From: Dehalococcoidia bacterium LH_S1
Lineage (GTDB): Bacteria > Chloroflexota > Dehalococcoidia > SZUA-161 > SpSt-899
DNA length: 13,017 bases
Assembly (NCBI GenBank): GCA_023660035.1
Contig: JAGXOF010000009.1
Span: 5,137 to 18,153 of the forward strand
Direction of reading: 5' to 3'
Both the position numbers and the translations under genes were made by a program. The notes under the pieces are model-generated. The model searched no databases and had not been told where the DNA came from. It saw only the letters and a list, made by a program, of their open reading frames with translations. The stretch's first letter is position 1, and each line of letters begins with the position of its first letter. Shown piece after piece: positions 1 to 7,939 of this stretch.

Positions 1-33
1 CATTTCCCTGTTTTTGCAAGTCATTGGAATCTG

Positions 34-73
34 TGTCGATCCCTGGGGGGTTTTGCACGACTGAGGGTCGACA
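34..73. repeat. Imperfect inverted repeat downstream of cmr3
   Basis: The arms TGTCGATCCCT (34-44) and AGGGTCGACA (64-73) are complementary except for one bulged base, with a G-rich loop of about 19 nt. It lies beyond the cmr3 stop codon. The run of T expected of an intrinsic terminator on the minus strand is absent. It could be a REP-like element, a transcript-stabilising hairpin or the end of a mobile element. The rest of positions 1-115 shows no gene I can support. Confidence 0.3.
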
Positions 74-115
74 ACTGTCTCCCACCACTAGTACCGTCGA
101 TCAGAGTTGGCTACC

Positions 116-958
116 CTAATTTGCTTTCTTCCAAATCCCGTAGTGGTTAACTGTGAAAGAACAGTCCGATTTGACTGTGGCACCTGGCGGGTAGCAGATG
201 TTTGGCGATGATAGATGCCAATTGGTCGTCCCGTTTTTGGGGTTGCGCTCCCAACCTACCAATGGCTCCACTGACCCATATAGAGTTAGACCCTCAGCCA
301 GCACATGGGCCAGCACGCGCTGGCCTTTTTTGACCTCGACGGTGGGTTCTCCACAGTTACCAACCTTGGGAAGGGACTCCAGGCGCACTCGTCCCCAGCC
401 ATAGCCACGTTCACCGCCGAATTGAAGTTTGGAAAGGGCGTCTTGCCAATATTTAAGAACTCCATCTTGCTCGGCCGTCTCGCTGTGTACATACAGGTCG
501 CCGTAAAGATAAACTGGCAGGCTGGGCTGAGAGCCGTATGGTCGGGTGTAAGGCTGCATGAATTCCGTTTCGTGGAGCAGGGCCTCGGCAGCCGTTTTGC
601 TGTCGTAATCCAGAGCGGTGCTGGCATAGCTATCCAGAAAGAGATAGTCGAAATTGGCGTTCCAGGGATAGTGGACCGTCAAATCATCAGCCGACTTCAC
701 CCCACATGACCCGCTTTTAGGAAGGGCCGGGTAAAGGTAGCCAAAGCGGAATGATTCATTGACAGCGTTACCAATGATTACATACTGGCGGCCATCCGCT
801 CCATTGCCGGAATCACGGGTCAGACGGGCGGTGAGGGCAGCCCAGAAAACCTTGCCCGGCACATATTCGCGCGTCTGCATCAGGTTGCCCGTCTTGCGAA
901 ATCCGACGTGCAGGGGGGAAAGCAGGCGGAAGATTACCTCATACTTTTGCCAGCTCAT
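116..958 (-). CDS. cmr3: Cmr3-like RAMP protein (Cas5 group), type III-C
   Basis: A RAMP-fold protein of 280 residues, the last gene of the effector operon. In type III complexes the Cas5-group subunit (Cmr3) holds the 5' tag of the crRNA next to Cas10. What is visible: an N-terminal strand with the RAMP pattern LLSPLHVGF (12-20), a conserved segment VPGKVFWAALTARL (33-46), and a glycine-rich loop GGERGYGWGRVRL (181-193) of the kind that grips crRNA. The start ATG at 958 overlaps the cmr5 stop codon (ATGA), with GGAGG about 10 nt upstream, which suggests translational coupling. The assignment to Cmr3 rather than another RAMP rests on the last position in a cmr1-cmr6-cas10-cmr4-cmr5-cmr3 order and on exclusion of the others. 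Sequence similarity to classic Cmr3 is weak by eye. Membership of the RAMP superfamily is secure; the exact family is an inference. Confidence 0.8.
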   Translation of the reverse strand: MSWQKYEVIFRLLSPLHVGFRKTGNLMQTREYVPGKVFWAALTARLTRDSGNGADGRQYVIIGNAVNESFRFGYLYPALPKSGSCGVKSADDLTVHYPWNANFDYLFLDSYASTALDYDSKTAAEALLHETEFMQPYTRPYGSQPSLPVYLYGDLYVHSETAEQDGVLKYWQDALSKLQFGGERGYGWGRVRLESLPKVGNCGEPTVEVKKGQRVLAHVLAEGLTLYGSVEPLVGWERNPKNGTTNWHLSSPNICYPPGATVKSDCSFTVNHYGIWKKAN

Positions 959-1428
959 GATGATTTATCCTCCGCTTCGGCCCCATAGCGGGCGTAGATC
1001 AAGGTTTGTTCGTACAGGTCTTTGACCATGAGCAGGGTGTCGAGGTTTTCGCAAACATGGTCGCTATAGAAAGGCAAAGCAATTTCAGCTTCATCGGCTT
1101 GTCTCTCACCAAACTGGTTTTCTCGTTCTTTTTTATCCTCATTCGCTAACGTTGCGATAGTTTCTTGTGCAGATGGTTGGTTCATATTGGTGAAGGATGG
1201 CAGTATTCCCACGAGAACATAAAGCTGTTCACGGATATGGGGCGCGATTCTCGCTTCGTCGCTGGTTCGGGAAAAGAGGAAGAGCATCATGGCGTAGATG
1301 CCCTGTTCCTGAAGCACACCGAGAGTTTTGGTAATCAGGTTCTCAAGGGCTTTTGCATCCTTTACTCTAACGCCCTCTTTGACCATTCTCTGGGCATATT
1401 GCGCTGCTTTTTGGTCCAGATTCAACAT
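955..1428 (-). CDS. cmr5: Cmr5 small subunit (Cas11 group)
   Basis: The small alpha-helical subunit of the type III complex, 157 residues. Copies of Cmr5 stack along the Cmr4 backbone and help to position target RNA. Family signatures are the N-terminal helix NLDQKAAQYAQRMV (3-16) and the segment VLQEQGIYAMMLFLFSR (38-54), both typical of Cmr5. The stretch at about 90-115 is rich in charged residues (KKERENQFGERQADEAE) and probably forms an exposed linker or helix. ATG at 1428 follows the cmr4 stop by two bases. An AGGAGG lies inside the end of cmr4 about 13 nt upstream, which is a little far, so coupling to cmr4 translation is likely. The 3' end overlaps cmr3 by four bases. Confidence 0.93.
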   Translation of the reverse strand: MLNLDQKAAQYAQRMVKEGVRVKDAKALENLITKTLGVLQEQGIYAMMLFLFSRTSDEARIAPHIREQLYVLVGILPSFTNMNQPSAQETIATLANEDKKERENQFGERQADEAEIALPFYSDHVCENLDTLLMVKDLYEQTLIYARYGAEAEDKSS

Positions 1429-1430
1429 GG

Positions 1431-2402
1431 TTATGCAGTTACCTCCTCATTGAGCAGGCGCACCCGGCCGAAGCCGCGCGTGCCCATGCCGCCGATGCCC
1501 AGATACTCACCCAGCTTCAGGCCGGCTTTAACCACGTCGAGGGGTTTTTGCCATTCTTCACCAAGGGGAGCGGCAGCGTTGTGGGTGTACTTTTTCTCTT
1601 TCTTACCGTTCTCTTCAACTTCTTCCACTTTACATTTCTTATCTGTCGTCGGGAAGCCATCGCGGTAGTTGTCCTGCACCACGTCTAGCCAGAGCAAGGT
1701 AGGGCGTGGAATGGCTTCGTAGGTGAAGAGGGCACCTTCCTTTGCTGCACCGGTTTCGGGGTCGATGCTGACCGAGGTGCGCACCTCGAGGTTGCTGTTC
1801 ACTACCTGGCTGAACAGCTTGTCGGAGATGAGCACCGCACATTCCTTGATTTCATTCGGCACACCTTTAATTCCATTCGGCCATTGGAAATTATCAGCCG
1901 CCTTTTTCAGCATTAGCCAGCCCAGGTTGAGGTATTCATGACTGCTAAGTTTCTCTGGTAGATATGCCTGCTCGCCGGGATCGGCTTCAGTAACGTCAAA
2001 TTCCCTCAGGATGCTAGGACAGGTCACCCACACGGGCCCGGCGAGGGAGTGCACAGGAAACAGCAGTAGCCGGGCGTCGCCAATGCTGACCGTGCCACTC
2101 TGCCCGCCTGCCTGGCCACGCAGGTATCCAAAGGTGTAGCAAATGGGACACTTAGGATCATGGCAATGGCCTTCTTCCCCTTCTCCCTGTCCAGCCCCAG
2201 CACAGCGCTTGCTTTCGTAGCGGTAGGCGGCATACTGACGAATAGCCCCGCTCAGCGACGTGCCAGGAATCTTAGGAAGGCTCGTGCCCGGCTCGCGCAC
2301 AATGCTGATATCCACCCTGCCCAGACTGGTGCCACCTGTGCCGATGTGGACGGGGTCAAGAGTCATCAAAAGATACCTCTTCGTTATATAAAGATCACTC
2401 AT
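1431..2402 (-). CDS. cmr4: Cmr4 backbone RNase subunit (Cas7 group)
   Basis: Backbone subunit (323 residues) that polymerises along the crRNA and cuts bound target RNA at regular 6-nt intervals. The N-terminal RAMP strand ends in DPVHIGTGG (16-24). Asp31, in GRVDISIVRE, sits where the catalytic aspartate of Cmr4/Csm3 lies, so target RNA cleavage is predicted to be intact. PGTSLSGAIR (46-55) is the conserved crRNA-contacting segment. A Cys cluster (C67, C80, C85, C88) may bind zinc. A C-terminal glycine-rich loop GIGGMGTRGFG (302-312) completes the RAMP signature. ATG at 2402 has AGGAGG nine bases upstream, inside the last codons of cas10, and the two genes overlap by eight bases. With cyclase and HD motifs lost in Cas10, this is the only apparent nuclease centre of the complex. 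Confidence 0.95.
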   Translation of the reverse strand: MSDLYITKRYLLMTLDPVHIGTGGTSLGRVDISIVREPGTSLPKIPGTSLSGAIRQYAAYRYESKRCAGAGQGEGEEGHCHDPKCPICYTFGYLRGQAGGQSGTVSIGDARLLLFPVHSLAGPVWVTCPSILREFDVTEADPGEQAYLPEKLSSHEYLNLGWLMLKKAADNFQWPNGIKGVPNEIKECAVLISDKLFSQVVNSNLEVRTSVSIDPETGAAKEGALFTYEAIPRPTLLWLDVVQDNYRDGFPTTDKKCKVEEVEENGKKEKKYTHNAAAPLGEEWQKPLDVVKAGLKLGEYLGIGGMGTRGFGRVRLLNEEVTA

Positions 2403-5400
2403 TTGCTTTATCCTCCTTTGAAGCGCTGGCTTCTATTTTTTCCTTCATTATGCTGACGTGAATCTCCATGACATCGGAGATAACACCGGTAACAGCCCAT
2501 TCAGTCAGTTTCTCTTTATCGATTGACTTTTTCCAATCGATATTGGCGATGACGTCCCGGCAGAACTGTTTAAAGGCTTCGTCCTGCAATGATTGTTCCG
2601 GTTCCGGGAACCAGTCCTGCCGCTTCTGCTCGATGGTGTCGCGCAATGCATAGAGCTGGCTTTTGCTGAGCGTGCGGAGCATTCCCCACGCTTTTTGCAT
2701 CTCGTCCAGTTCATCGAGGAGGTAAGGGCGGGTGAAGCGGCCATAGCGTTTCCCTTGTTCGTCGTAGGCGATCTCAAAGCGCCGGGCGCCAGTATCCAGC
2801 CATTCAAAGTCGAAGGTAGCCGGGGTGAAGTAGATGTGATCCCCTTGCTCTAGCTCACCGGCATGGACCCATGCTTCTGTCTGGCCGTTTTTAGTGAGTT
2901 TGAAAGTTCGTGAAGGCTTCTCAGTGGCCTGGGTGGGGTTGGTGTTGCCGTCTTTATCCGAGTGGAAAAAGACGTATGGGTACCACTCATCCTTTGTTTG
3001 CCCATCACCCATGAAAGCGGGAATGTACCAGTTCAGGGAACGGTCTCCTTTTAGAGAGATTTCAATCCATTCCTTGAATTGCCCATCCTTGTCGCTATTA
3101 AAACGCTCAGGGAGGGTACCACCGTTTACTCTTTTACAAATGACCCTCCAGGGTTTTTCGCCGGCGAGGGGCTTTTGCCACAGCATCCGTTGCCCGGCAT
3201 CCAGGACAGCTCTTAATGGTGTCCGCCGGTGAGCATAGGCCGCTCCCAGATGCAACGATAGGCGGTTGCATACCTTGCCCATCTCCCGCTCGTATTTCTC
3301 TTTGATGGTCTGCATGATTCCCAGGGCTTTGTCCGCTGGGACCAAAGCCATAAAGGTGCGCGGCTCGGCCAGAATGGGGATAGCAGTGGCATAGGCAACG
3401 TCCTGATGATTCACATTAGCAATCTGAATGTCAAACTGTCTATTCTTTTCGTCGTCAGAAATTAGTTTGAATACACGTTTTTGACTTCGCTCATTTTGTT
3501 TGTTTTCATCAAGCCATACGCCAACTTCCAAGGCAGCATCAGCGGGTGTCTTGCGTTTGGGGGCAGGAATATCGAGCTGCACGGCTATGTAGCCCAGGTT
3601 GTCAATACTGATAAGGTAAGAGCCATCCCATATGACGCTCATGCGGGTGCGGCCGAGCAAATTCAGTTCATAGGTCATGTTGGCTTGTGAATTCGGCTGA
3701 TTGGCCAAGGATATTTTCAGCCGCCTGTTGTCCGCAAGGTTTTTTTCCTTTATCTTGTCCTCAATTTCTCGCCAGAAGGCTTGGGTTGTGCGCCAGATGC
3801 GTTGTATACGTGGAAAAGAGGCATACTTGGGAACGGGTTGTTCCCTCCTTTCATTTATCCCTAAAGCCAAAGATTCGACTAATTCTCCATTCAGCCAATG
3901 GTCAAGTGGAAATTGGCCGGTGAGCAGCGCCATGCGGCCATTGCTATCGGCAACTTCCTCCAGCCAAATGGTGGAATTGGGGTTCTCTAACCAGGGTTGG
4001 ACACGGCTTTGGCGATTGTTTTTGCAGATTGAACAATAGTTTGTTTCCCTGTTGATTGCGGGACGTAAGCCGCAAACTGTACAAATTTCAGTGGCACTGT
4101 TTTGCCACCATTCCTTGACCTTTTCAGGGTCAATTGAGGGTCGACTGACTTTATCTTGACGATTGATTTCCTGACGATTGATTTCCTGGCCCAAATTGAG
4201 TTGCTTGCCACGCAGCGGTTTTTTGCTCCAGTCAATATGCGGCCGTAAGTCATCAAATTTACTCCCTTGAAGTTGCTCTTCAATAAGGCTTTTCAAATCT
4301 TCCAGATTGAGTTCGTCCGAGTCAGGTACGACAAAAAACAGGCCATTTTCATCCTGGTAGACCCGGCTGGCAATAGGTATTTCTTGCGTCAGGGTAGTGG
4401 AAATTTGGTCAAGTGTTTCTTGGAATCGCTGCCGACGGCCAAGCAAGTCTGTAATGCGTGTGGCTTGCAAAATGTAGTCCAGTCCATCAAAATGAACACC
4501 AAGCAAATGCCAGCACATTAGGTTCGCATTGACAACGGCGCCTTCAAGAAAGCTTTTTGCAATGCTGGTTTTGAAGAGTGCCACAATGGATGAGGCATAA
4601 TCCCAGAGGGTGATTTCGTTAATTGGCCGTTGGGTATCGCCCAGACCATGTTGCAGAGTTTCTTGAAATGGACATCGCCATTTTTCATCGTTCAATGACA
4701 AGTCAGGCAACTGATTTATGAGATATTGCCGCTTAGCTTGAAGGTCCCATACTGGAATGTCTACTTCGTAACCAAATGCCGTGGCAATTCGTAAATTCTC
4801 GAAGAATGATTTTTTTCCTATCGTAACGTCTTTGTGGATAGTTATCCCTGTCTCTTCATCCTGCTCAATCTGATACTTTTCCGAGCCTGAGTTTTCTCCA
4901 TGGGCGTGGATCAGCAAGTGTGGCAGACCATTTGGTCGACAGCGAAGCCAAGGGTCTAAAGCATAGATGCGTTGGTAATCATCATTTGGGGGTTTGTAAA
5001 AGAACTCATCCCAAAATAGGGTTAATAAATCCGTTAATCGCCATTCTTCCCCGCATACTTTAAGAATTTTTTCGGATAATGCCCTGGCTTGGTCGTCACT
5101 TAGTGGTCCGACTCCACGATAGAATTTATTGAATTCTTCAGCAGCTTTTTTCTCTCTTTCCTTCAAAGCACTATTGCCAGGAGGGGCAGGTAACTGACTC
5201 TTGGCTAGTGGAGTTTTACTTGCCAGAAGTGATTTTACCCTTGCGTCAAGGATATCTTCTGCTGGCTTGGCAAATCGTTTAGAAGCATAATCCCGTACAT
5301 ATTGATTGTGCTGTTTGAGTAGATTAACAGCTTCAGCTTTACCTTTATCACACACTACGCTCGCGAGAAAGTTAGGATCCAGCTTGCCCACGTTGTGAAG

Positions 5401-5466
5401 CAATCCCGCCAATTCTGCCAGCAGAATGGCATCCCTGTATTGGGCCAGGGCCTTCAGTTGTTCCAT
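2395..5466 (-). CDS. cas10: Cas10 large subunit, Csx11-like (type III-C), degenerate active sites
   Basis: Large subunit of 1,023 residues, matching Csx11-family Cas10 proteins in size, gene context and general layout. The N-terminal HD-like region reads LLAELAGLLHNVGKL, with His24-Asn25 where HD nucleases have His-Asp. The Asn codon is AAC, one base from GAC. A zinc ribbon has C462, C465, C478 and C481. The first palm-like region follows (about 497-530, EVADSNGRMALLTGQFPLDHW). In the second palm, residues 699-714 (LAEPRTFMALVPADKA) align with the usual AGGDDxLALVPADxA, so EPRT replaces GGDD and no cyclic oligoadenylate synthesis is expected. Loss of the cyclase is a hallmark of subtype III-C. 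I chose ATG at 5466 because GGGAGG (5473-5478) lies six bases upstream; a TTG six bases further up is less likely. It overlaps the end of cmr6 by 13 bases. RQEIN is duplicated near residue 430. Confidence 0.92.
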   Translation of the reverse strand: MEQLKALAQYRDAILLAELAGLLHNVGKLDPNFLASVVCDKGKAEAVNLLKQHNQYVRDYASKRFAKPAEDILDARVKSLLASKTPLAKSQLPAPPGNSALKEREKKAAEEFNKFYRGVGPLSDDQARALSEKILKVCGEEWRLTDLLTLFWDEFFYKPPNDDYQRIYALDPWLRCRPNGLPHLLIHAHGENSGSEKYQIEQDEETGITIHKDVTIGKKSFFENLRIATAFGYEVDIPVWDLQAKRQYLINQLPDLSLNDEKWRCPFQETLQHGLGDTQRPINEITLWDYASSIVALFKTSIAKSFLEGAVVNANLMCWHLLGVHFDGLDYILQATRITDLLGRRQRFQETLDQISTTLTQEIPIASRVYQDENGLFFVVPDSDELNLEDLKSLIEEQLQGSKFDDLRPHIDWSKKPLRGKQLNLGQEINRQEINRQDKVSRPSIDPEKVKEWWQNSATEICTVCGLRPAINRETNYCSICKNNRQSRVQPWLENPNSTIWLEEVADSNGRMALLTGQFPLDHWLNGELVESLALGINERREQPVPKYASFPRIQRIWRTTQAFWREIEDKIKEKNLADNRRLKISLANQPNSQANMTYELNLLGRTRMSVIWDGSYLISIDNLGYIAVQLDIPAPKRKTPADAALEVGVWLDENKQNERSQKRVFKLISDDEKNRQFDIQIANVNHQDVAYATAIPILAEPRTFMALVPADKALGIMQTIKEKYEREMGKVCNRLSLHLGAAYAHRRTPLRAVLDAGQRMLWQKPLAGEKPWRVICKRVNGGTLPERFNSDKDGQFKEWIEISLKGDRSLNWYIPAFMGDGQTKDEWYPYVFFHSDKDGNTNPTQATEKPSRTFKLTKNGQTEAWVHAGELEQGDHIYFTPATFDFEWLDTGARRFEIAYDEQGKRYGRFTRPYLLDELDEMQKAWGMLRTLSKSQLYALRDTIEQKRQDWFPEPEQSLQDEAFKQFCRDVIANIDWKKSIDKEKLTEWAVTGVISDVMEIHVSIMKEKIEASASKEDKANE
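4158..4187. repeat. 15-bp tandem duplication inside cas10
   Basis: GACGATTGATTTCCT occurs twice back to back (4158-4172 and 4173-4187) with no mismatch. It keeps the reading frame and duplicates five residues in cas10, just before the zinc ribbon, in a polar and probably flexible stretch. The perfect identity suggests a recent slippage event. Confidence 0.85.
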
Positions 5467-6479
5467 ACACAACCTCCCGTGATCAATTTAGCCACTTCAG
5501 CCGCTTTGGACTGCAATTGTTCCCAATCAGCGAAGGCTCGCTCTGCAACATGAACGCTCTCTGGTTCAACAGGCGGTGCAGGTTGAGTTTTTTCATCCGG
5601 ATAGTTGACAACGACAGTTCCATCACTTATTACGGCAACCAACCCAAACCCGCTGCTTACCTTGGCGCCAAAGCCGTAGGTAGTCATCATGGCTTGGAGG
5701 CCTTCAGCGACCAATTGCAGGTCGGCGGCGACCTCCTGGCGGGTTTCCTGTGCATCTTCACCGATGCGGCCAAACGGGATGTAGAGCAGGGAGAAGTTGC
5801 TACTTGTTCCGGCGGGGACGCATTCCATAAGAATGGGGAGCTTCCCCACGCGCCGTTCCCGTTCGTGGGGATTGATAACCTCCAGGCCGCTCTGGGTGAA
5901 AAAGGTAGGGTACAGGTAGAGACGGCCACGTTTGCCGGCGTCAGGCTGGTCATCATTGACCGTGCCGAACAATCGCCTGACTTGTTCCCCTTTCTTTCCT
6001 CTGTCTTCCTTTGCATAGCCCAACTGCCAGAGCGCATGGATGAGAGAACCCTTCCAGGCAGATGGGCGGACCATGGGCCAGCGGAATACCTTATCCTGCA
6101 CCAGCGGGTTGTCAATGATATAAAAATCATTGTCGTCCCGAGAGACATAGGGTTGTTGCAGTTTAAAGGTAAAGCGGATAAGGAAAGAACCGGGAGGTAA
6201 GGTGGTTAAATCAGGTGAGTCCTTTAGCAGGTCAAGCCATTCCTGGGGAGATACAGATATGGGGTTTGTTTGCCATGCTGCGCGAAAAGCATCCTTATCT
6301 GCCGTGCCTGTCGCCGCTAAATAATGGTAGATAAGGGAAGGCTCAGCCTGTTTAAGTAATTGTTTTCGCTGACGCTTTGCTTCTTCCTCCCCTTTTTTAA
6401 CTTTCTCTTGCCTACCGAGTTCGTTAATCGCACTTTTTACGTCCTCGTTCATTTGGGAGGCATAGAAATCTAACTTCAT
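5454..6479 (-). CDS. cmr6: Cmr6-like RAMP protein (Cas7 group), type III-C
   Basis: RAMP protein of 341 residues in the second position of the effector operon, where type III-C loci carry the Cmr6-type Cas7 subunit that caps the filament near the crRNA 3' end. Residues 20-45 are a highly charged K/E/R-rich helix, possibly a coiled coil. The RAMP core follows: FLIRFTFKLQQPYVS (99-113), the DNPLVQDKVFRWPMVRPSAWKGSL region (starts near 123), RRLFGTV (168-174), GRLYLYPTFF (185-194), and a glycine-rich loop YGFGAKVSSGFG (268-279). The tail after about 300 is proline- and alanine-rich. I chose ATG at 6479 because GGAAGGAG (6488-6495) lies eight bases upstream; a GTG at 6488 overlaps that sequence. 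The start is five bases beyond the cmr1 stop. The RAMP fold is certain; Cmr6 is assigned from motifs and gene order. Confidence 0.87.
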   Translation of the reverse strand: MKLDFYASQMNEDVKSAINELGRQEKVKKGEEEAKRQRKQLLKQAEPSLIYHYLAATGTADKDAFRAAWQTNPISVSPQEWLDLLKDSPDLTTLPPGSFLIRFTFKLQQPYVSRDDNDFYIIDNPLVQDKVFRWPMVRPSAWKGSLIHALWQLGYAKEDRGKKGEQVRRLFGTVNDDQPDAGKRGRLYLYPTFFTQSGLEVINPHERERRVGKLPILMECVPAGTSSNFSLLYIPFGRIGEDAQETRQEVAADLQLVAEGLQAMMTTYGFGAKVSSGFGLVAVISDGTVVVNYPDEKTQPAPPVEPESVHVAERAFADWEQLQSKAAEVAKLITGGCVWNN

Positions 6480-6484
6480 GTGGC

Positions 6485-7609
6485 TCACTCCTTCCTACAC
6501 AGCAAATCTGGTCCAGTTGATTTTTCCGGTGGTAATGAGCTTGGGAAAATATTCCGCAAGCTTTCTTCTATGTTGGTCATTAGCTCAGGCTTAGTGAAAC
6601 CCCATACCCGAAGCTGGTAGTCTCTATCCTTGTCATTTCTTTTGTAGAGATGACTGACGAAGACGCGACTTCCCCACCGGTCTTTGTCTTGTACTGTCCC
6701 GAAAAATTGCTGAGCATTTCTTTTCCCCTCAGCTAAGCGGTAGGCCTGCCTCATACCGTAGTCCCGGTGCCGGGGCAGTTTGTAGCGGATGTCGAACGAC
6801 ACGGGCAAGCAGCGGTTTTTATACTGTTCGAATGTCCCTTTATCACCAATGACATAGGCCTTTTGATGAAATTCCTTAATCCGTTCATCATCGCTGGGAA
6901 TCTGGCATTGCAGGCACCAGAAATCCTGCAGGGAGTAGAAATTACTTGCATGTTTCTTAGTTTTTATTAGGGTGATGGCTTGTTGCCGCAAAATACCCAT
7001 ACTCTTCGCGGGTGAGTAGGCATCTGGATAAGCAAACTGGCCAAATCCATACTGAGTTCTTGATCCAATAGCCCCATAGTTCGCCATCAAGGAAAGCAGA
7101 GCTTTCAGGACCTCTTCATAGTGTTCGTAACCACGGATGAAACGAGCCTGGAGCGTTAGGGAATCGTCAAGGTATACCTTGTTGTTGTCTGTCTTGAAGA
7201 CCTGGGAGAGCCACCAATGGTTGGATTTTTGCTGTTTGTCAAGCGTGGCCAGCCAAAACGGGGTTAGTAAATTTGGCGAGGCTTCGATAGACAGATTGAA
7301 ACGGCGTTTCCAACCTGTGCAGCCGAATAAACGGCAGACAGGGCAGACGTTTTGCAAGCCGGCTTGCATTGCCTCACTTTTGTCCTGCCCTTCTCGCAAA
7401 GCTTTCTGATAAGCATCGGTATCAAACTGGCAGCGATATTCTGGAGTGTCCGAAGTCGGATCACACACATACGCCCCAAGCCCTCGCAGGATGGCCTCGT
7501 ACCACCAGCGCAGGCTGCCGATGATGCCCGTTTCGTGGAGGCGATCCATGCGCCCTGTCTCAACGCCGCCGGTCCACAACGGGGTCAGTGTTTTGATTTG
7601 TAACTCCAT
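6485..7609 (-). CDS. cmr1: Cmr1 RAMP protein (Cas7 group)
   Basis: First subunit of the effector operon, 374 residues. In Cmr complexes Cmr1 sits at the end of the filament with Cmr6 and contacts the 3' part of the crRNA and target RNA. The N terminus MELQIKTLTPLWTGG followed by ETGIIGSLRWWYEAILRGLG is the classic Cmr1 signature. Cysteines at 49, 60, 89, 92 and 97 (the last three in CPVCRLFGC) probably bind zinc. A glycine-rich loop GAIGSRTQYGFGQF lies at 179-192. I place the start at ATG 7609 because GAGGTGG lies just upstream and overlaps the TGA of the small basic gene in front. A GTG at 7615 would put that sequence too close. The overlap of stop codon and ribosome-binding site implies coupling to the upstream small gene. 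Confidence 0.93.
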   Translation of the reverse strand: MELQIKTLTPLWTGGVETGRMDRLHETGIIGSLRWWYEAILRGLGAYVCDPTSDTPEYRCQFDTDAYQKALREGQDKSEAMQAGLQNVCPVCRLFGCTGWKRRFNLSIEASPNLLTPFWLATLDKQQKSNHWWLSQVFKTDNNKVYLDDSLTLQARFIRGYEHYEEVLKALLSLMANYGAIGSRTQYGFGQFAYPDAYSPAKSMGILRQQAITLIKTKKHASNFYSLQDFWCLQCQIPSDDERIKEFHQKAYVIGDKGTFEQYKNRCLPVSFDIRYKLPRHRDYGMRQAYRLAEGKRNAQQFFGTVQDKDRWGSRVFVSHLYKRNDKDRDYQLRVWGFTKPELMTNIEESLRNIFPSSLPPEKSTGPDLLCRKE

Positions 7610-7616
7610 ATCCACC

Positions 7617-7823
7617 TCAATCTATTTCTAACCTTCTAATTTGACGTTTGTTAGTCTTATTCCTCTTACTTCCATCAGTGGTTCCCAGAACAGTCCTAAT
7701 AACTTTTACCTTATCTTCTTCGCTTAAATTCCGTATCTTTTTCTCAAGTTCTATCCCTCTTATTTCAACCATTTGACTCTCTCGCTTAGCAAATTGCCTG
7801 GTAACTCTGTTTGGACGCTTCAT
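7617..7823 (-). CDS. Small, very basic protein directly upstream of cmr1, unknown function
   Basis: A 68-residue protein I do not recognise. It is strongly basic, with K/R clusters at both ends (MKRPNRVTRQFAKR and KRNKTNKRQIRR) around a short helical centre (ELEKKIRNLSEEDKVKVIRTVLG). There are no cysteines and no membrane segment. The basic character suggests nucleic-acid binding, but this is inference. Evidence for a real gene: AGGAGG (7828-7833) four bases upstream of ATG 7823, same strand as the operon, and a TGA that forms part of the cmr1 ribosome-binding site, so ribosomes finishing here would start cmr1. A GTG at 7826 is too close to the Shine-Dalgarno. It could be an accessory subunit, a small regulator or a translation-coupling leader peptide. 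Confidence 0.6.
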   Translation of the reverse strand: MKRPNRVTRQFAKRESQMVEIRGIELEKKIRNLSEEDKVKVIRTVLGTTDGSKRNKTNKRQIRRLEID

Positions 7824-7826
7824 CAC

Positions 7827-7939
7827 TCCTCCTTTTTTAATTTAATGCAATTAAACATAGCACAAGCCCGATCACGAGAAGGAAAATCGAAAATGTATTA
7901 CAATCTATCGCTCTGCCCAGTTCTCTATCCCTCTCAAAA
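7827..7939 (-). promoter_or_regulatory. Short intergenic region with weak promoter-like -10
   Basis: This 113-nt, AT-rich gap separates the membrane protein from the small basic gene. On the minus strand it holds an extended -10-like TGCTATGTT (7854-7862), about 20 nt upstream of the AGGAGG. No convincing -35 hexamer lies at the proper distance, so it is only a candidate promoter for the cmr operon. No terminator is seen after the membrane gene. Confidence 0.25.

Noticed and set aside
198..1025. Plus-strand open frames across the cmr3/cmr5 region
   Set aside because: They lie antisense to well-recognised genes, have no ribosome-binding sites and no recognisable motifs.
3349..3372. An active cyclase in Cas10
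   Set aside because: The position aligned with GGDD reads EPRT and no GGDD or similar motif appears elsewhere in the protein.
5517..6200. Long plus-strand frame of 227 codons opposite cmr6
   Set aside because: It mirrors the codon pattern of cmr6, whose RAMP motifs and ribosome-binding site are clear; the antisense translation shows no family features.
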